Counted from the first letter of the stretch, positions 42,909-52,219 are shown. The stretch is 64,000 bases of DNA from Pseudomonas kitaguniensis (GCF_009296165.1 NZ_VUAZ01000021.1:29776-93775), one strand, 5' to 3'. Notes: generated by a model not told the origin, from the letters alone. Program-made: numbers and translations.

Positions 42909-45040
42909 GGCGTAGCCTTCTGAGCTGGAGTGATCAAGGAGGGGCGGGGCACGCCGATGTGTTCATCCTTTACCACCGGACGCATGGCGATAAATACCTC
43001 GGCTTCTTCACCCGGTTTGAGCCAGGCGCGCGGCCACACCGTCACCGCCAGGGTTTGCGAGTTGCTGCATTCGTTCTCGTCGACGCGCACATTGCGCTTG
43101 ATCTGATTACGTACCACCACCACCGCCACATTGAACTGCGGGCCGGCATACCACTGGCTGCGTTCGGTGTTCATGGCGAGTATTTCGCGTGTGTTGCACA
43201 AGGTCTCAAGACCCAATGGCATCGCTGCCATCTTGAATGCCGGCGGAATTTGCCCGGTCACCAGATGAGCCAGGGTGCTGGTGATGTCACTGCGTTTGAT
43301 GACCGGCTGGTGTTCGGCATAACGCCTGGCCAGTGGTTTGAGTGCGGCCTGTAGCTCCAGCTGATCTTCCTGCGGCAAATAGCGTGAAGGGTCGGCTTGG
43401 TCGCCGATCACGCGCGGGGTCAGGATAAACAAGCGTTCGCGGCGATTGTTCTTGCGTTCGGTGGATGAAAACAACGCCTTGCCCAGCAGCGGTATATCCC
43501 CGAGCAGTGGAATCTTGTTGCGCTTGTCGGTGCTCTCGGTGACATGGAACCCACCGACCACCAGCGAGCGGCTTTCCGCCATGACGGCCTGAGTACTGAC
43601 ATTGCCACGGCGTACGTCGAGGCCCAGGCGATCCGGGTTGGACTCGTCGAAGTTACCGTCTTCAATATCCACCATGAGGTGAACTTGATGAGTGCCACGG
43701 GTGGTAATCACCCTGGGCACCACTTGCAGGCTGGTGCCGACAGTGATGGGCAGAACGGTCGCGACTTCTGTGCCTGCCGTCAGGTATTGGGTGCGATTGA
43801 AGTCAATCACTGACGGCTGGTTTTCCAGGGTGAGCACCGAGGGGTTAGACACCATGGTTGCGAGGCCGCGTTGTTCCAGTGCGCGTATCTTGGCGAAAAA
43901 ACGGTCACGGTTTCCGATCGACAATTGCGATGAACTGCCCGGTGCGATTCGCGCGTCGCTGCTAAAGCGACTGTTGCCCCAGTTGACCCCGAATTCACGC
44001 AGTTCAGTGCGTTCTATATCGAGAATAATCGCGTCGATTTCCACCATTTTGCGTGCCACATCGAGCTGGGTAAGCAGCTCTCGATACATCGCGTGCCGCT
44101 CCGGCAGGTCATAAATCAGTACGGCGTTATTGCGCACATCGGCTTCGACGCGAATTCGGCCCATAGACACCGGTGCTCGCGGGCTGAGGCTTGCGCCCGT
44201 TTCCAACGGCCCCTGGTTGCCTGTCTGGCCAAGCATCTGCCCCAACATCGGGTTGCTCAACCGCGGGAAATTCGGTGTGATGGGAGAGGGCTGGGAGGCG
44301 GATGAGCGGTTTGGGCTCATGCTTGAGAGGGTGCTGGGAGAGCGCGGTTCCAACAACCCGCGCAGCATGCTCGCGACGCCTGGAATGGTTATTTTTTCAC
44401 CGCGATAATCGATCTGGCGATCGCCGGCGTTGGCGAATTTCAGTGGGTAACTGAGCACGCTCTGCTTTTCGTCAGGTGATTTGCGCTGGCTGCTGAACTG
44501 CTTGATCTGGTCGATATAGCGCTTGGGGCCAGACACCAGCACCACCCCGTCATCAGGCAGCTCACCCCAACCGAAACGGCTGTCGAGCAGGCCGATGTCG
44601 GTCAGCGCGCGCTTGAGGTCGGCGACGGTCTCGGAAGAGACCTCCAGGCGCGCGGACTCTTGCAGGTCCAGGGTGCTGATATACAGGGTGTTGTTGTACA
44701 AGTACCACTGGAAGCGGTGTTCCACCCCAAGCCTGTCGAGCAACGACTGTGGAGTATTCGCGCGTATCTTGCCATTGACCGTCCCGTCCAGCAGGCCGTC
44801 GACTTGCAGTTGTGTGCCAAAGGTCTGAGCGAAGTCCTCGAGTACATCTCGCAGCGGCTTATGATTGGCCTCATAGGCGTAGGCGGTGTTTTTCCATTCC
44901 GGGGGGATCGCGGCAAGGCTGCTGTGCAGCGGCGCCAACAATAAGGGCAGGGCGAGCAGGCAACGCCAGGGCGCGCGTTTTACCAACGCCGCGGGCGCGT
45001 TTAAACGCAAGCGGGTGTGCTTGTTGATCTTGCTAGGCAT
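42905..45040 (-). CDS. hrcC: HrcC (SctC), outer-membrane secretin
   Basis: 711 aa. Signal peptide (PWRCLLALPLLLAPL) ending near residue 43, N-domains (residues 50-340), then the secretin pore domain with LQVVPRVI, VGGFHVTESTDKRNKIPLLG and IPLLGKALFSS, the latter being the hallmark of secretins. Forms the outer-membrane ring of the injectisome. Full length. Confidence 0.96.
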   Translation of the reverse strand: MPSKINKHTRLRLNAPAALVKRAPWRCLLALPLLLAPLHSSLAAIPPEWKNTAYAYEANHKPLRDVLEDFAQTFGTQLQVDGLLDGTVNGKIRANTPQSLLDRLGVEHRFQWYLYNNTLYISTLDLQESARLEVSSETVADLKRALTDIGLLDSRFGWGELPDDGVVLVSGPKRYIDQIKQFSSQRKSPDEKQSVLSYPLKFANAGDRQIDYRGEKITIPGVASMLRGLLEPRSPSTLSSMSPNRSSASQPSPITPNFPRLSNPMLGQMLGQTGNQGPLETGASLSPRAPVSMGRIRVEADVRNNAVLIYDLPERHAMYRELLTQLDVARKMVEIDAIILDIERTELREFGVNWGNSRFSSDARIAPGSSSQLSIGNRDRFFAKIRALEQRGLATMVSNPSVLTLENQPSVIDFNRTQYLTAGTEVATVLPITVGTSLQVVPRVITTRGTHQVHLMVDIEDGNFDESNPDRLGLDVRRGNVSTQAVMAESRSLVVGGFHVTESTDKRNKIPLLGDIPLLGKALFSSTERKNNRRERLFILTPRVIGDQADPSRYLPQEDQLELQAALKPLARRYAEHQPVIKRSDITSTLAHLVTGQIPPAFKMAAMPLGLETLCNTREILAMNTERSQWYAGPQFNVAVVVVRNQIKRNVRVDENECSNSQTLAVTVWPRAWLKPGEEAEVFIAMRPVVKDEHIGVPRPSLITPAQKATP

Positions 45041-45055
45041 GACAGGGTCTCTGTT

Positions 45056-45460
45056 TCAGTGCGGCAGCTGACGTAATGAAGTGGGCTGGAACTTGCGCCC
45101 AGCCTTTCTCAGGCGCGCCGTTACGCTGCGCCAGGTGTCACGTTGGTTGAGAAGCACTTCAAGGGATTTCAACAGGTGTTTTTGGCTGCATTGCCCAGGC
45201 AGGCATTGCACCAGCCAGAGGTGGCCTGTGGCGGGTGCCAAGGCCAGTGCGCCCTGGAAATGCGCCAGGCTGGACTGGCCGAGAAGGCACCAGGATTGCA
45301 GCGGAAATTCGAGGTCTGCAGGGGTCAGTTGAGCACGCAGCACGACGCGTTGTTCGTCGCACTGCACGTTGACCTCATCATCCTGTTCAAACAGCAGAAC
45401 CGTCTGTTGGTGGCCACTCAAACAGTCCGTCAACGTTTGCTGCCAGTCACTAGACGACAT
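45056..45460 (-). CDS. hrpG: HrpG, chaperone/regulator
   Basis: 134 aa. Class I-like T3SS chaperone size and fold features (SSLAHFQGALALAPATGHLW). P. syringae HrpG counteracts HrpV and, with HrpF, is required for pilus protein handling. Identity from position between hrpF and hrcC and size. Overlaps hrpF by 11 bp. Confidence 0.82.
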   Translation of the reverse strand: MSSSDWQQTLTDCLSGHQQTVLLFEQDDEVNVQCDEQRVVLRAQLTPADLEFPLQSWCLLGQSSLAHFQGALALAPATGHLWLVQCLPGQCSQKHLLKSLEVLLNQRDTWRSVTARLRKAGRKFQPTSLRQLPH

Positions 45461-45683
45461 TGATGGCGGATTTAACCGTTTCGTGTTTGTAGCTGAGGTA
45501 GGTCGAACTCACCGCAAAATTGTTGACCAGCCTGGACTTCTCCTCATTCAGAAACTCCAGGAACATCGTTGTGTCTTCGCTGCGTTCGATGTTTGGAATA
45601 TCGGCACTGATTTGGTCGAGGTTTTTTTCGGAGCGAATTTGCTGCCGGTAGAGATTACTGAGTACGCGTGCGTCAGCATTCAT
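45450..45683 (-). CDS. hrpF: HrpF, small T3SS protein
   Basis: 77 aa from ATG 45683, with GGAG 9 bases upstream. Helical and polar (VLSNLYRQQIRSEKNLDQI). First gene of the operon behind an hrp box. HrpF of P. syringae, about the same size, binds the pilin HrpA and is needed for its accumulation. Confidence 0.83.
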   Translation of the reverse strand: MNADARVLSNLYRQQIRSEKNLDQISADIPNIERSEDTTMFLEFLNEEKSRLVNNFAVSSTYLSYKHETVKSAINVV

Positions 45684-45713
45684 CGCTTGTATCTCCAATG
45701 GGGTTCTATTGCC

Positions 45714-45742
45714 TGTGTGGCGCCTGGTGAATGACCAGTTCC
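45714..45742 (-). promoter_or_regulatory. hrp box of the hrpF-hrpG-hrcC-hrpT-hrpV operon
   Basis: On the - strand GGAACT-N16-CCACACA, with the same 29-bp geometry as the other two hrp boxes, 30 bp before the hrpF start. Confidence 0.9.
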
Positions 45743-45792
45743 ATCGGCGACCAGTTTTTTTAAAAAAGATAGGTTTTTATTGAGCTAAGTTG

Positions 45793-46383
45793 TCACTTGA
45801 TTTTGGTCGTGGGTGGGACCGCCACGAGCATATTGATGGCATCGGTCCAATTGATGTGAAACCCGCCATCTTCTGTTTCAAGCACCAGGGACTGAGTGGC
45901 CAGCCCGTTTTCAACGCGCAGCGTCCACGGCACTGCGCAGTGGGAGCTAAGCCATTGCTCTACAAGTTCGCGGTCCAGCGGGTTGCACAGTAAGTTCGCC
46001 TCGACTGCCGGCAGTTGGGCCGCCAGTAATTTATTGAGCAATGCGGCGAGGCGCTGGGCGGGTACGGTCTCCTCCAGGATGCTTCGAATCGCTGTGTTGA
46101 CGACGCAGGTGGCGGCATGCTCCAACTCATCGAACATCGCCAGTCGCTCCGACTCCCAGCTTTGCAGTTGGGCATTGGCGCGCTCCCAGAACGCCTCACG
46201 GGCAGTTTGCAACAGGCTCTCGCAACGCTCTTCGGCTTGGTGTATGAGCGCCTGCGCTTGGGTTTCGGCGAGTTCCAGCATTTGACGGGCCTGGGTGTAG
46301 TCAGCAAGCATTTCCTTGGGAATCAGGGCCGTCGGCAGGTCGTGAGTGAGGGTGTGCAGCTCAATCTTGCGGGCGCAAAACAT
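45793..46383 (-). CDS. hrpE: HrpE (SctL), ATPase stator protein
   Basis: 196 aa from ATG 46383. Long coiled coil (residues 20-100, AETQAQALIHQAEERCESLL) followed by a FliH/V-ATPase-subunit-E-like domain. It holds and regulates HrcN at the sorting platform. Overlaps hrpD by 23 bp. Confidence 0.9.
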   Translation of the reverse strand: MFCARKIELHTLTHDLPTALIPKEMLADYTQARQMLELAETQAQALIHQAEERCESLLQTAREAFWERANAQLQSWESERLAMFDELEHAATCVVNTAIRSILEETVPAQRLAALLNKLLAAQLPAVEANLLCNPLDRELVEQWLSSHCAVPWTLRVENGLATQSLVLETEDGGFHINWTDAINMLVAVPPTTKIK

Positions 46384-46942
46384 GATTGGAATTCTCGCGG
46401 GGGGCGCGCAGGGCATCATCGACAGGGGTAGAGGTTGCGCGCCAAATAGTGGCTTGCCACAGGGTGTCCAGCCGGCCATGCGTGTCCGCCAGCTTGGGTT
46501 TTTGCTCCAACTCAAGCACCCTCGGGCGAGCAAAGCTCAAGCGCAGCCGTTGCCAGATAACGGGGGGCACCCAGGCCCGCAGGTAGTGCAAGGGGTCGCC
46601 GACAGCCTCCGGTGTTGGGCCTGTTGGAAGCGCCTTGGCCAAGCGCTGGCACCAAAGAAGCTGTTCTTGATTCAACTGGCTGCCGGGGGGCGCGTTGTAC
46701 ACCTCATTGACGAGTTCGAGTACGAGTTCCTGTTGTTGCGCGCGACTCAGTACCAGTTTCAGCAAGGCCGCCGAGGTCGGCGGGGGAAGCTCGGGGGCGA
46801 TCTCGAACATGCTGCTGACCCGGCCATGATGGCTGCGTGAAAGCGCCGTTGTCTCTACGAAGCCGGTTTGTGTGAGCCAGTCGACGTGGGCATTCTCCCA
46901 GGGGAAGGCCCACCATCTTGCCCAACTGAGGTCTTCACTCAT
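46361..46942 (-). CDS. hrpD: HrpD (SctK-like), sorting platform accessory protein
   Basis: 193 aa from ATG 46942. Divergent family identified by position between hrcJ and hrpE and by size; contains a C-terminal RVLELEQKPKLADT region. Overlaps hrcJ by 8 bp. Confidence 0.8.
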   Translation of the reverse strand: MSEDLSWARWWAFPWENAHVDWLTQTGFVETTALSRSHHGRVSSMFEIAPELPPPTSAALLKLVLSRAQQQELVLELVNEVYNAPPGSQLNQEQLLWCQRLAKALPTGPTPEAVGDPLHYLRAWVPPVIWQRLRLSFARPRVLELEQKPKLADTHGRLDTLWQATIWRATSTPVDDALRAPRENSNHVLRPQD

Positions 46943-47720
46943 CAGCGTCGGCTGCGGCAGGCGTTGCTGCAGAGGCGCGCGTTTGCCTGCGGCGCCAGAC
47001 TTGCCAGGCAATACCGCCCAGAATCAACGCAACCAGCGGCGCGAAAATGCTCATGCGCCAGAACCCGACGTCTTGCTCCGGTACCAGAAACGGTCCGAGG
47101 TGAATAAGTTGTTGCTGCTCTATATAGGCCGTGGCGGGTACGAACACGACGGTCAGTTTGGCAGTATTGTCGACCGCCGAAGCCATTCCGGGGATGCTGC
47201 TGGCGACCATCCTGCGCACTCGCGGATTGATCTTGTCAGGTTCCAGTCGCGGGTCATGCTTGATGAATACAGACGCCGACGCCGGCTGCACCGGCTCGCC
47301 TGGCGCTATTCGTTCAGGCAGCACCACATGCACACGTGCGACGATCACGCCGTCGATGTTGGACAGGGTCGATTCAAGTTCCTGGGAAAGCGCGTAGATA
47401 TAACGTGCGCGCTCTTCCAGCGGTGTAGAGATGACGCCCTCTTTGCGAAAGATATCGCCCAAGGTTGAGCGGGCCAGTCTGGGCAACCCCGCAGCGTCCA
47501 GAGTACGAACCGCGCGACTGATGTCACTGGCCTTGACCCGAACAGCGACGCCATCTTTGCCCGGTATCTTCTGTGCACGGATTTGTTTGTCCGCCAGTTC
47601 CGCGATGACTTCGTTGGCTTCCGGCTCGGAAATATTGCGATGCAGCTCTACGCTGTCGCCACAGCCCGTGAGTATTAAGGTCGTTGAGATAAATAATAGG
47701 CTGATTAGACGGCGGTACAT
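46935..47720 (-). CDS. hrcJ: HrcJ (SctJ), inner-membrane ring lipoprotein
   Basis: 261 aa. Lipobox LTGC near residue 20, two ring-building domains (residues 25-190, with RVHVVLPER and ASVFIKH), and a C-terminal membrane helix (FAPLVALILGGIAWQVW). Forms the inner MS-like ring with HrpQ. Confidence 0.96.
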   Translation of the reverse strand: MYRRLISLLFISTTLILTGCGDSVELHRNISEPEANEVIAELADKQIRAQKIPGKDGVAVRVKASDISRAVRTLDAAGLPRLARSTLGDIFRKEGVISTPLEERARYIYALSQELESTLSNIDGVIVARVHVVLPERIAPGEPVQPASASVFIKHDPRLEPDKINPRVRRMVASSIPGMASAVDNTAKLTVVFVPATAYIEQQQLIHLGPFLVPEQDVGFWRMSIFAPLVALILGGIAWQVWRRRQTRASAATPAAADADE

Positions 47721-47724
47721 GCAA

Positions 47725-48090
47725 CTACCCCATGCTTGAAATTTTATCGATGCCTTTTGTGAGTGCGCTGATTACCTTGACCCGTGACATGATGTCGATA
47801 TGCGCCTCGGCGAGCGATTGGGCGAACTCGTTCGCATCCTTGGTATTTTTGTTCTGGCTGGAATCCCTGAACCCTTTGGACACGCGCCTGGATAACGTGT
47901 CCGACTCAGTAGAGCCCCAGGACACGGGAGGCGATGCCATGGCGGGCGCGACGCCTTTGCCGGGCTGTTCGGGGTTGCCTAGTTGGGCGTTGAAAAAACT
48001 GATGTCCGCCGCCCGGTTGATCGCGCCAAAGGCATCGGCCTGGGTGCTGGTGTTTCTGGTTTCTGCGAGCCCTGGGGTTGCGATGTACAT
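47725..48090 (-). CDS. hrpB: HrpB (SctI), inner rod protein
   Basis: 121 aa from ATG 48090, with GGAG 6 bases upstream; ATG 48102 overlaps that site. The conserved C-terminal helix (AHIDIMSRVKVISALTKGID) is typical of inner-rod proteins. 4 bp before hrcJ on the same strand. Confidence 0.87.
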   Translation of the reverse strand: MYIATPGLAETRNTSTQADAFGAINRAADISFFNAQLGNPEQPGKGVAPAMASPPVSWGSTESDTLSRRVSKGFRDSSQNKNTKDANEFAQSLAEAHIDIMSRVKVISALTKGIDKISSMG

Positions 48091-48139
48091 ATGAATCTCC
48101 ATCGAACGTGTCGATTGTTGTACGCGGGGTGACGCTGAA

Positions 48140-48170
48140 AACCTCCTCAACCTGATGGGCTGAGGAGGTT
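48140..48170 (-). terminator. Attenuator hairpin between hrpA and hrpB
   Basis: AACCTCCTCA-N11-TGAGGAGGTT, a perfect 10-bp stem directly after the pilin gene, followed by TTTTC. It probably gives partial termination or mRNA protection so pilin is made in excess over hrpB onward. Confidence 0.7.
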
Positions 48171-48178
48171 GGTCTGGC

Positions 48179-48346
48179 TTAGGCGAATCGCAAAGATTTA
48201 ATGCGGCCGGCTTTTGCGGTAGTCAGTTCTTGTTCAGCAGTCTTTTTGGCCTCGTCGACTACTTTCTTTTCTTTATCAGCGTTGATGGCATCCAGTTGCG
48301 CCTGGTTACCTGCGCTGGAGCTACCCAAACCTGAGATTGAGGACAT
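48179..48346 (-). CDS. hrpA: HrpA-like pilin/needle subunit (SctF)
   Basis: 55 aa, too short for many gene finders. ATG 48346 has AGGTG 4-5 bases upstream. Starts MSSISGLGSSSAG, then a helical, charged stretch (QAQLDAINADKEKKVVDEAK) and ends in RIKSLRFA. Ser/Gly-rich start, small size, first position behind an hrp box and the 3' attenuator all fit the Hrp pilin, whose members share little sequence. Identification is by context. Confidence 0.75.
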   Translation of the reverse strand: MSSISGLGSSSAGNQAQLDAINADKEKKVVDEAKKTAEQELTTAKAGRIKSLRFA

Positions 48347-48432
48347 AAATCACCTATACGATTTTAAATAAAGTCTGATAGCGAACAGTGGCTATCGTGG
48401 GGTGTTGAGTGGCTGTGAAATCACTCGCTTTA

Positions 48433-48461
48433 TAAGTGGCGGATGACAAACAAAGCGTTCC
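48433..48461 (-). promoter_or_regulatory. hrp box of the hrpA-hrpB-hrcJ-hrpD-hrpE operon
   Basis: On the - strand GGAACG-N16-CCACTTA, the HrpL promoter consensus, 87 bp before the pilin start. Confidence 0.9.
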
Positions 48462-48563
48462 AAACTTTATAGGTATCTATGTAAATTATTGCTTCGTGTT
48501 GCCTTTTGGAGTAACGCTGGAGTTGCACGCCAGAGGAAAGTTTCAGCTGTCGCACGCTGCTGG

Positions 48564-49478
48564 TTATATTTCGAGTTGCTTCATGCGGTAATAGAGCGTG
48601 CGTTTGGCGACGCCCAACTCAATCGCTGCGCTATCGACTGAATGGTCGTTGCGGCGCAGTGATTCTTCAATCAGGGCTTTTTCAATTTGTTGCAAGCGTG
48701 CCTTCAGGCTCATTTCGCCGTCGTGCTGATTGCTCAGGGGCAGCGAAAGCGCGGGTAATCCCAGTACGAACCGCTTGGCGGTCGAGCGCAGTTCGCGCAC
48801 ATTGCCCAGCCAGGCGTGGCACAGCAACTGTTGCAATAACTCACCGGGCGGGGTCGGAGCAGGGCATTTGAAAAGGTCCGCCTCTTGTTGGACCATCTCC
48901 AGGAACAAGGGGATGATCCTTTCTCGTTGGTCGCGCAGGGCCGGGAGTTGGAGGCTGACCACATTCAGTCGAAAATACAGGTCGCGCCGGAAGGTGCCTT
49001 GCTCGACCATTTGGTCCAGTGACTGCTGGGCGGAAGCAATAACCCGCATATCGACCGGGATGAAGCGGGTTGAACCAAGCCTTTCAACGCCACGCGACTC
49101 CAGCACCCGAAGCAATTTGGCCTGCAGGTTCAAGGGCATGCTGTCGATCTCATCAAGGTACAGGGTGCCCAGATGAGCCGCCTCAACAAAGCCTGCCCGC
49201 GACTGCATTGCCCCGGTAAAGGCGCCGCTGTTGACGCCGAACAATTGGCTTTCTGCGAGGCTGTCCGGGATGGCGGCACAATTGACCGCAATGAAGCTGC
49301 CGCGCCGTCTCGACAAACGATGAACCCGCTGGGCCAAGGTATCCTTGCCCGTACCGGTTTCGCCCAGTAACAGGATGTCTATATTAAGTGACGCGGTGCT
49401 GTTAAGTGTATTTTCAATGTCTGGACCCTCAATAAGTGAGGGGGCCGTTTCAATGTCCCTATTGTAGGAGTCCGACAT
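48564..49478 (-). CDS. rspR: HrpR/HrpS-like (RspR) sigma-54 enhancer-binding protein
   Basis: 304 aa. No N-terminal receiver domain, as in HrpR/HrpS. AAA+ domain with Walker A GETGTGKD (39-46), the sigma-54 contact loop GAFTGA (85-90), Walker B TLYLDEID and an arginine finger FRRDLYFRLNV. C-terminal Fis-type helix-turn-helix (SAAIELGVAKRTLYYRMKQL). P. syringae carries two such genes in tandem; only one is here. It would activate the -24/-12 promoter of the HrpL-like gene. Confidence 0.9.
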   Translation of the reverse strand: MSDSYNRDIETAPSLIEGPDIENTLNSTASLNIDILLLGETGTGKDTLAQRVHRLSRRRGSFIAVNCAAIPDSLAESQLFGVNSGAFTGAMQSRAGFVEAAHLGTLYLDEIDSMPLNLQAKLLRVLESRGVERLGSTRFIPVDMRVIASAQQSLDQMVEQGTFRRDLYFRLNVVSLQLPALRDQRERIIPLFLEMVQQEADLFKCPAPTPPGELLQQLLCHAWLGNVRELRSTAKRFVLGLPALSLPLSNQHDGEMSLKARLQQIEKALIEESLRRNDHSVDSAAIELGVAKRTLYYRMKQLEI

Positions 49479-49677
49479 CGCATGGGTGCTCCATTATCAC
49501 GGTGTACTAGTTAGGCAGCGGTCAGCAGGCACCGGTCAGCGGAATGGAAATTATAGATTTTTTGTTCTATTTTAAAAGTAGGAACTTGCGCGAATGATGT
49601 AGGAGAAGTTAGATGTGTTGGGCGGTTAATGCGGCTCAATTGTTTTTCAGGTTAAAAAGGCCTGGGGTTAATCACTC
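49479..49677. other. Spacer upstream of rspR
   Basis: About 200 bp, AT-rich in the middle (TAGATTTTTTGTTCTATTTT). It should contain the rspR promoter. No hrp box or sigma-54 site was found. Confidence 0.4.
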
Positions 49678-49718
49678 GCCCACAAAAAAGCCGATGCAGT
49701 GCATCGCTTTTTGTGGGC
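49678..49718 (-). terminator. Terminator of ychF
   Basis: GCCCACAAAAA...GATGCA-GTGCATC...TTTTTGTGGGC, a long hairpin 22 bp after the ychF stop, with A/T tracts that allow action in both directions. Confidence 0.75.
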
Positions 49719-49739
49719 GGCCAAAGCCGCCAGTAATGC

Positions 49740-50839
49740 TTACACGTTGAAACGAAAGTGCATCACGTCGCCATCCTTGACGATGTATTCCTTGCCTTCC
49801 AGGCGCCATTTACCGGCTTCCTTGGTGCCAGCCTCACCCTTGTACTGGATGAAGTCGTCGTAGGCGATCACTTCGGCGCGGATGAAGCCTTTTTCGAAGT
49901 CGGTGTGAATCACGCCAGCGGCCTGTGGGGCGGTGCGCCGACTTTGACGGTCCAGGCGCGGACTTCTTCGACACCGGCGGTGAAGTAAGTCTGCAGGTGC
50001 AGCATTTCGTAGCCTGCGCGGATCACACGGTTCAAGCCAGGCTCTTCCAGGCCCAAGGCCTCAAGGAACATGTCTTTCTCTTCGCCGTCGTCCAGCTCGG
50101 CGATTTCTGCTTCGATCTTGTTGCACACCGGCACCACAATCGCGCCTTCTTCGTCGGCGATGGCCTTGACCACGTCGAGCAGCGGGTTGTTCTCGAAGCC
50201 GTCTTCAGCGACGTTGGCGATGTACATCACCGGCTTGGTGGTCAGCAGATGGAAGCCTTTTACCACCGCTTTTTCGTCGGCGCTCATGCTCTTCATCAGG
50301 CTGCGCGCCGGTTTGCCGACGGTGAAGTGAGCGATCAATTGCTCCAGCAGGGCTTTTTGGACCACGGCGTCCTTGTCACCACCCTTGGCGTTACGCGCAA
50401 CTTTCTGCAGTTGCTTTTCGCAGCTGTCGAGGTCGGCGAAAATCAGCTCCAGGTCGATGATCTCGATGTCGCGTTTTGGGTCGACGCTGTTAGAGACGTG
50501 AATCACGTTCTCGTCTTCAAAGCAGCGGACCACATGGGCGATGGCATCGGTTTCACGGATGTTGGCCAGGAACTTGTTGCCCAGGCCTTCGCCTTTCGAC
50601 GCGCCGGCTACCAGGCCTGCGATGTCGACGAATTCCATGGTGGTCGGCAGCACGCGCTTGGGGTTGACGATGGCCGCCAGGGCTTGCAAGCGCGGGTCCG
50701 GCATGGCCACGATGCCGCTGTTCGGTTCGATGGTGCAGAAGGGGAAGTTCTCCGCCGCAATACCGGACTTGGTCAGGGCGTTGAACAGGGTGGATTTGCC
50801 GACGTTGGGCAGGCCGACGATGCCGCAATTGAATCCCAT
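49740..50839 (-). CDS. ychF: YchF/OLA1 redox-regulated ribosome-binding ATPase, with a frameshift
   Basis: GTPase-fold P-loop protein that prefers ATP. G1 motif [12 protein letters not shown] near residues 8-19, G3 region [18 protein letters not shown]. The start-side frame runs from ATG 50839 to about 49935, then the conserved TGS-domain C-terminus ([20 protein letters not shown]) continues in another frame to TAA at 49740-49742. One G is missing at about 49935 (GGCGC-ACC instead of GGCGCCACC on the - strand). Adding it gives exactly 366 aa, the family length. Either a sequencing error or a recent mutation. Confidence 0.9.
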
Positions 50840-50860
50840 GGTGTTTCCCCTCGGTAAAAG

Positions 50861-51445
50861 TCAGGCCTTCTGGCTGTGCAGGTTTTTCATCGCACGGTTC
50901 CATTCACCGGCGAAGATATCCGGCAGCACGCCGAGGGCAAAGTCGATGCTGGCATCGAGTTTTTCCTGTTCGGCGCGTGGCGCACGACCCAGGACGAAAT
51001 TTGAAACCATACTGGCAACGCCTGGGTGGCCAATGCCAAGCCGCAGACGGTAAAAATTATTCTGATTGCCCAACTGCGCGATGATGTCGCGCAGGCCATT
51101 GTGCCCGCCATGCCCGCCGCCCAGCTTGAGCTTGGCAACGCCGGGTGGCAGGTCCAGTTCGTCATGGGCCACCAGGATTTCTTCGGGTTTGATCCGGAAG
51201 AAGCCCGCAAGCGCCGCTACAGACTGGCCGCTGCGGTTCATGTAGGTGGTGGGAATCAGTAGACGAACATCCTGACCCTGATGCGAGAAGCGCCCGGTCA
51301 GGCCAAAATATTTGCGATCGGCCACCAGGTTTACACCTTGGGCGTGGGCGATGCGCTCAACAAAAAAGGCCCCCGCGTTATGCCGGGTCTGTTCGTATTC
51401 GGCGCCTGGATTTCCCAGGCCAACGATCAGTTTAATGGCGGTCAC
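50861..51445 (-). CDS. pth: Peptidyl-tRNA hydrolase
   Basis: 194 aa from GTG 51445 ([14 protein letters not shown]). Releases peptides from tRNA after abortive translation. Catalytic His in TRHNAG and the loops [17 protein letters not shown] and [11 protein letters not shown] are conserved. 21 bp before ychF, the usual pairing. Confidence 0.96.
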   Translation of the reverse strand: MTAIKLIVGLGNPGAEYEQTRHNAGAFFVERIAHAQGVNLVADRKYFGLTGRFSHQGQDVRLLIPTTYMNRSGQSVAALAGFFRIKPEEILVAHDELDLPPGVAKLKLGGGHGGHNGLRDIIAQLGNQNNFYRLRLGIGHPGVASMVSNFVLGRAPRAEQEKLDASIDFALGVLPDIFAGEWNRAMKNLHSQKA

Positions 51446-51613
51446 GACAGGGGCCCTTCCTTTGGAGTTGTGGGTAACATCGCCGCAACCGTTGTGCGGC
51501 GAAAGTGGACGACAGGAGCTCACTTATCCAGAGATAAACTTCGCGTTATCGCCCGCTTTCTCGCTACGTTTCGGTCCGCGATGTTGCCTCAAGCTCCGAC
51601 GTTGCAGAGAGCA

Positions 51614-52219
51614 TTACTCTGCAGCGGTTTCGCCTTCTTCATCTTCAGCTACAACACGTGGCGCGTGGACGTTGGCAACAGCCTTGTCGTCGTTGTGAGC
51701 CAGTGCTACGAACTCAACGCCTTTAGGGGCTTTGAGGTCGGACAGGTGAATGATGGTGCCGATTTCAGCGGCCGACAGGTCGACTTCGATGAACTCAGGC
51801 AGATCTTTCGGCAGGCAGCTTACTTCGATCTCGGTAGTCGTGTGGGAAACAACGCCACCTTTCTTGATCGGAGCTTCTTCACCAACAAAGTGCACAGGCA
51901 CGATAGCGGTCAGTTTCTGGCCCGCTACGACACGGATGAAGTCAGCGTGCAAAACGTGGCCCTTGGATGGGTGACGTTGCAGAGCTTTGATGATGACGTT
52001 CTGCTTTTTGCCGCCAACGTTCAGTTCGATAACGTGGCTGTAGGCAGCATCGTTTTCGAGCAGTTTGGCAACTTCTTTAGCCAGCATGCTGATGGATTCA
52101 GGGGCTTTTTCGCCACCGTAAACTACAGCTGGAACCAGGCTTGCGAGACGACGCAGGCGGCGGCTCGCACCTTTCCCCAGGTCGGAACGCAGTTCAGCAT
52201 TCAGAGTAAAATCGTTCAT
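51614..52219 (-). CDS. rplY: Ribosomal protein bL25 (CTC form)
   Basis: 201 aa from ATG 52219 ([17 protein letters not shown]). The N-terminal half binds 5S rRNA, the C-terminal half is the TL5/CTC extension, ending in an acidic tail ([10 protein letters not shown]). Located between prs and pth as in other pseudomonads. Confidence 0.96.
   Translation of the reverse strand: MNDFTLNAELRSDLGKGASRRLRRLASLVPAVVYGGEKAPESISMLAKEVAKLLENDAAYSHVIELNVGGKKQNVIIKALQRHPSKGHVLHADFIRVVAGQKLTAIVPVHFVGEEAPIKKGGVVSHTTTEIEVSCLPKDLPEFIEVDLSAAEIGTIIHLSDLKAPKGVEFVALAHNDDKAVANVHAPRVVAEDEEGETAAE

Noticed and set aside
49925..50857. A 310-codon + strand frame opposite ychF
   Set aside because: Shadow of ychF codon structure; Val/Asp/His-rich low-information translation with no family feature.
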